Of a DNA stretch of 6,639 nucleotides, positions 3,822 through 6,639 are shown one piece after another. Source of the DNA: Cytophagales bacterium. GTDB lineage: Bacteria > Bacteroidota > Bacteroidia > Cytophagales > Cyclobacteriaceae. Under the pieces are notes generated by a model. The model was not told where the DNA came from, did no database searches, and was given only the letters and a program-made list of their open reading frames with translations. A program made the position numbers and the translations under genes. The DNA lies in assembly GCA_020063545.1 (NCBI GenBank), contig JAGUUF010000320.1, positions 1 through 6,639 on the forward strand. Direction: 5' to 3'. How positions within the stretch are numbered: the stretch's first letter is position 1; every line of letters starts with the position of its first letter.

Positions 3822-6639
3822 TTACATATTTCTGCGGTATTGCCCGCCAACCTCAAACAGTGCCCTGGTAATTTGCCCGAGCGAGCAAATTTTTGAGGCC
3901 TCCATCAGTTCTTCGAAAATGTTCTTATTCCGGATGGCAGCCTGCTGTACCTGTTCAAGCATGGCCGGAGCCTTGCCGGCATGGAAGTGGTGAAGGTGGC
4001 GAAGCATGGCAATCTGGTACTCCTTTTCTTCGGTAGTTGCGCGTATTACTTCTTGCGGTAAAACCGTTGGACTGCCCTTTGAACTTAAGAACGTGTTTAC
4101 GCCAATAATGGGGTATTCGCCCGTATGTTTCAATGTTTCGTAATACAAACTCTCTTCCTGTATTTTGCCGCGCTGGTACATCGTTTCCATGGCGCCCAAT
4201 ACACCGCCCCGTTCGGTTATCCGATCGAATTCGGCTAACACGGCTTCTTCAACCAAATCGGTCAGCTCTTCAATAATAAATGAACCCTGCATCGGGTTTT
4301 CATTTTTAGCCAGGCCCAGCTCTTTATTTATAATGAGTTGAATGGCCATAGCCCTGCGCACGCTTTCTTCGGTAGGAGTTGTAATCGCTTCATCGTAAGC
4401 GTTGGTGTGCAATGAATTACAGTTATCGTAAATCGCGTAAAGCGCCTGCAGGGTGGTGCGGATGTCGTTGAAATCAATTTCCTGCGCATGCAGCGATCGG
4501 CCCGATGTCTGGATGTGGTATTTCAGCATCTGCGAGCGGGCATCGGCTCCGTATTTGTTTCGCAACGCTTTAGCCCAAATCCTTCGGGCAACGCGGCCGA
4601 TTACGGCATACTCCGGGTCAACGCCATTGCTGAAAAAGAACGACAGGTTAGGCGCAAATGCGTTTATGTCCATACCCCGGCTGAGGTAGTATTCAACATA
4701 GGTAAACCCGTTGGCCAATGTAAAGGCGAGTTGGGTGATGGGATTAGCCCCCGCCTCTGCAATGTGGTATCCCGAAATGGATACCGAGTAGAAGTTGCGC
4801 ACCTTTTTATCGATGAAATACTGCTGTACATCGCCCATTAACCGCAGGGCAAACTCGGTAGAAAAAATGCAGGTGTTCTGTGCCTGATCTTCTTTTAAGA
4901 TGTCGGCCTGTACGGTTCCGCGCACCTGGGTTAAGGTATGTGCTTTGATTTTTTCGTAAACATCTTTTGGCAGCACCTCGTCTCCGGTAACGCCAAGCAA
5001 CATCAGGCCTAGCCCGTCATTGCCTTTTGGTAATGTTCCCTGGTAGGTGGGCCGCTCGCTTTCGTTGCCTTTATAGATAAGGGAAATCTTTTTTTTGACT
5101 TCTTCTTCCAGGCCGTTTTGTTTGATGTAGATCTCACACTGCTGGTCGATAGCCGCATTCATAAAATAGGCGAGCAGCATCGGGGCCGGGCCGTTAATGG
5201 TCATGGATACGGATGTTTTCGGATCGGCCAGGTTAAACCCGCTGTACAGTTTCTTGGCATCGTCCAGGCAACAGATGCTTACACCCGAGTTGCCAATCTT
5301 GCCGTATATATCCGGGCGGTAATCAGGATCATTACCGTATAACGTTACCGAGTCGAATGCGGTGGATAAACGTTTGGCCGGCATTGCCAGCGAAACATAG
5401 TGGAATCGCCTGTTGGTGCGTTCGGGTCCGCCCTCACCGGCAAACATGCGGGTGGGGTCTTCGCCTTCGCGTTTAAACGGGTAGATGCCTGCTGTATAGG
5501 GAAATTCGCCCGGTACATTTTCCTGCAAGCTCCACTGAAGCAAATCGCCCCAGCTGGCGTATTTTGGTAAAGAAACTTTTGGTATCTGCGTGTGCGATAA
5601 GGATTCAGTGTGTGTCTGGATGCCGATTTCCTTATCGCGAACCTTGAATTTAAAAACAGGTTCCTTGTATTGACGAACTTTGTCGTTCCAGGTCTCAATT
5701 AATTTCCAGTTTTTCGGATCGAGGTTGAGTTTAATTTTATCGAATTCGGCCTGAAGAACTTTTTTTACATTCGCATCTGCAATCGAATTGATGGTTTTGT
5801 TGATGGCAAATAATTTTTCGGCAACAGCTGCCTGTTCTGTAACCCATTCATCATACTTGCGGTTATTTTCGGAGATTTCGCTGAGGTACCGGGTGCGGTG
5901 CGGAGGAATGACAAACACTTTCTCCGACATCTCGCGGGTAATGGTAAATGATGATTTCAGATCAGCGCCTGTTTTGTCTGCGATTGTATCAATGATGTAC
6001 TTGTACAGCTGGTTGGTGCCGGGGTCGTTAAACTGCGATGCGATTGTTCCGAACACGGGCATGTCGTCAGGTTTTTTATCCCAGAGCTGGTGGTTGCGCT
6101 GGTATTGTTTTTTTACATCGCGCAGGGCATCGAGTGCACCTCGTTTATCAAACTTGTTCAGGGCAATTACATCGGCAAAATCGAGCATGTCAATTTTTTC
6201 GAGTTGTGTGGCTGCCCCGTATTCGGGCGTCATCACGTACAGCGACACATTGCTGTGATCGAGAATTTCCGTATCGCTTTGACCAATGCCTGATGTTTCG
6301 AGGATGATCAGATCAAACCCTGCAGCCTTCAGTACCTGGATGGCCTCTTTAACATAAGCCGACAGGGCCAGGTTGGATTGACGCGTAGCCAGCGAGCGCA
6401 TATACACGCGCGGGTTGTTGATGGCATTCATGCGGATGCGATCGCCCAGCAAAGCACCACCGGTTTTTCGTTTTGACGGGTCAACGGAAATTAGCCCGAT
6501 GGTTTTGTCTTTAAAATCGAGCAGGAACCTGCGAACAATTTCATCGACCATTGATGACTTGCCTGCGCCACCGGTTCCGGTTATGCCAAGAACCGGTGCT
6601 TTCGAAGCAGCCGCCTGTTTGTTGATGTCGGCAAAAACA
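3822..6639 (-). CDS. icmF: Fused isobutyryl-CoA mutase (IcmF), N-terminal B12 domain outside the window
   Basis: This adenosylcobalamin-dependent cytosolic enzyme interconverts isobutyryl-CoA and n-butyryl-CoA by a radical carbon-skeleton rearrangement. The family order is B12-binding domain, MeaB-like GTPase chaperone, then the mutase TIM barrel; 938 residues are visible, starting inside the GTPase. Reading continues past the in-frame ATG at 6551 to the window edge, and the GTPase P-loop GTGGAGKS (6555-6578) lies upstream of that ATG, so the ATG is not the start. Numbered from that Met, other GTPase motifs are DPSKRKTGGALLGDRIRM (24-41), ETSGIGQS (85-92) and NKFD (132-135). The mutase part has FPYTAGIYPFKREGEDPTR (350-368), RLSTAFDSVTLYG (394-406), the active-site SGYH (His596) and NSLHTNAYDEA (712-722). 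Gln558 in KEDQAQNT sits where methylmalonyl-CoA mutases have the carboxylate-binding Arg, which favours isobutyryl-CoA. The C-terminus GGQYRRNM is typical of IcmF. The missing part should be about 150-200 residues. Confidence 0.95.
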   Translation of the reverse strand, partial: VFADINKQAAASKAPVLGITGTGGAGKSSMVDEIVRRFLLDFKDKTIGLISVDPSKRKTGGALLGDRIRMNAINNPRVYMRSLATRQSNLALSAYVKEAIQVLKAAGFDLIILETSGIGQSDTEILDHSNVSLYVMTPEYGAATQLEKIDMLDFADVIALNKFDKRGALDALRDVKKQYQRNHQLWDKKPDDMPVFGTIASQFNDPGTNQLYKYIIDTIADKTGADLKSSFTITREMSEKVFVIPPHRTRYLSEISENNRKYDEWVTEQAAVAEKLFAINKTINSIADANVKKVLQAEFDKIKLNLDPKNWKLIETWNDKVRQYKEPVFKFKVRDKEIGIQTHTESLSHTQIPKVSLPKYASWGDLLQWSLQENVPGEFPYTAGIYPFKREGEDPTRMFAGEGGPERTNRRFHYVSLAMPAKRLSTAFDSVTLYGNDPDYRPDIYGKIGNSGVSICCLDDAKKLYSGFNLADPKTSVSMTINGPAPMLLAYFMNAAIDQQCEIYIKQNGLEEEVKKKISLIYKGNESERPTYQGTLPKGNDGLGLMLLGVTGDEVLPKDVYEKIKAHTLTQVRGTVQADILKEDQAQNTCIFSTEFALRLMGDVQQYFIDKKVRNFYSVSISGYHIAEAGANPITQLAFTLANGFTYVEYYLSRGMDINAFAPNLSFFFSNGVDPEYAVIGRVARRIWAKALRNKYGADARSQMLKYHIQTSGRSLHAQEIDFNDIRTTLQALYAIYDNCNSLHTNAYDEAITTPTEESVRRAMAIQLIINKELGLAKNENPMQGSFIIEELTDLVEEAVLAEFDRITERGGVLGAMETMYQRGKIQEESLYYETLKHTGEYPIIGVNTFLSSKGSPTVLPQEVIRATTEEKEYQIAMLRHLHHFHAGKAPAMLEQVQQAAIRNKNIFEELMEASKICSLGQITRALFEVGGQYRRNM

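Noticed and set aside
5345..5698. 117-codon open frame on the - strand inside icmF
   Set aside because: It is in a different frame of the same strand as the highly conserved icmF linker and mutase start; Arg/Pro/Thr-rich shadow translation with no domain.
5788..6258. 156-codon open frame on the + strand opposite icmF
   Set aside because: It lies entirely antisense to the conserved GTPase region of icmF, and its translation has no recognisable domain; it is a shadow of that coding sequence.
3822..6639. Annotation of the large gene as methylmalonyl-CoA mutase or a separate MeaB chaperone
   Set aside because: GTPase and mutase domains are in one unbroken frame, and Gln558 replaces the methylmalonyl-CoA-binding Arg; this matches IcmF.

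Overview
The window looks like ordinary chromosome from a member of the Bacteroidota, probably a Cytophagales/Cyclobacteriaceae-like bacterium. The evidence is moderate GC, start codons mostly without Shine-Dalgarno sequences, a TAnnTTTG-type -7 box, small secreted beta-rich proteins, an mlaE-mlaF-mlaD cluster whose MlaD has a long helical tail ending in a Lys-rich stretch, and a fused acyl-CoA mutase of the IcmF type. The taxonomic call is inferred from gene style, not from a database search.

Layout. On the + strand at the left are two tandem paralogs for small exported proteins. The first (1-435) is cut by the window edge, and the second (636-1211) is complete with a signal peptide. A strong hairpin terminator follows each one. 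The 200-base gap between them also holds a larger nested inverted repeat (450-546). On the - strand, reading from right to left, are a large 5'-partial gene for the fused isobutyryl-CoA mutase IcmF (3822-6639), a 96-base gap, and then a tight three-gene cluster: mlaE permease (2955-3725), mlaF ATPase (2224-2958) and mlaD MCE protein (1251-2213). The two gene sets converge at about 1211-1251. There the terminator of the second secreted-protein gene runs into the last codons and stop of mlaD.

Function. MlaE and MlaF should form the inner-membrane core of an ABC lipid transporter, with MlaD as its periplasmic MCE ring. No mlaC or mlaB homologue is visible beside them. IcmF should interconvert isobutyryl-CoA and n-butyryl-CoA with adenosylcobalamin, using its built-in MeaB-like GTPase as cofactor chaperone. 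Its in-window residues favour isobutyryl-CoA over methylmalonyl-CoA. The two secreted paralogs have no assignable function; each looks like two copies of a small beta-sandwich-like module.

I see no clear new multi-gene system. The most unusual items are the nested inverted repeat at 450-546, the exact 48-residue periodicity in the MlaD tail, and the duplicated two-module secreted proteins.
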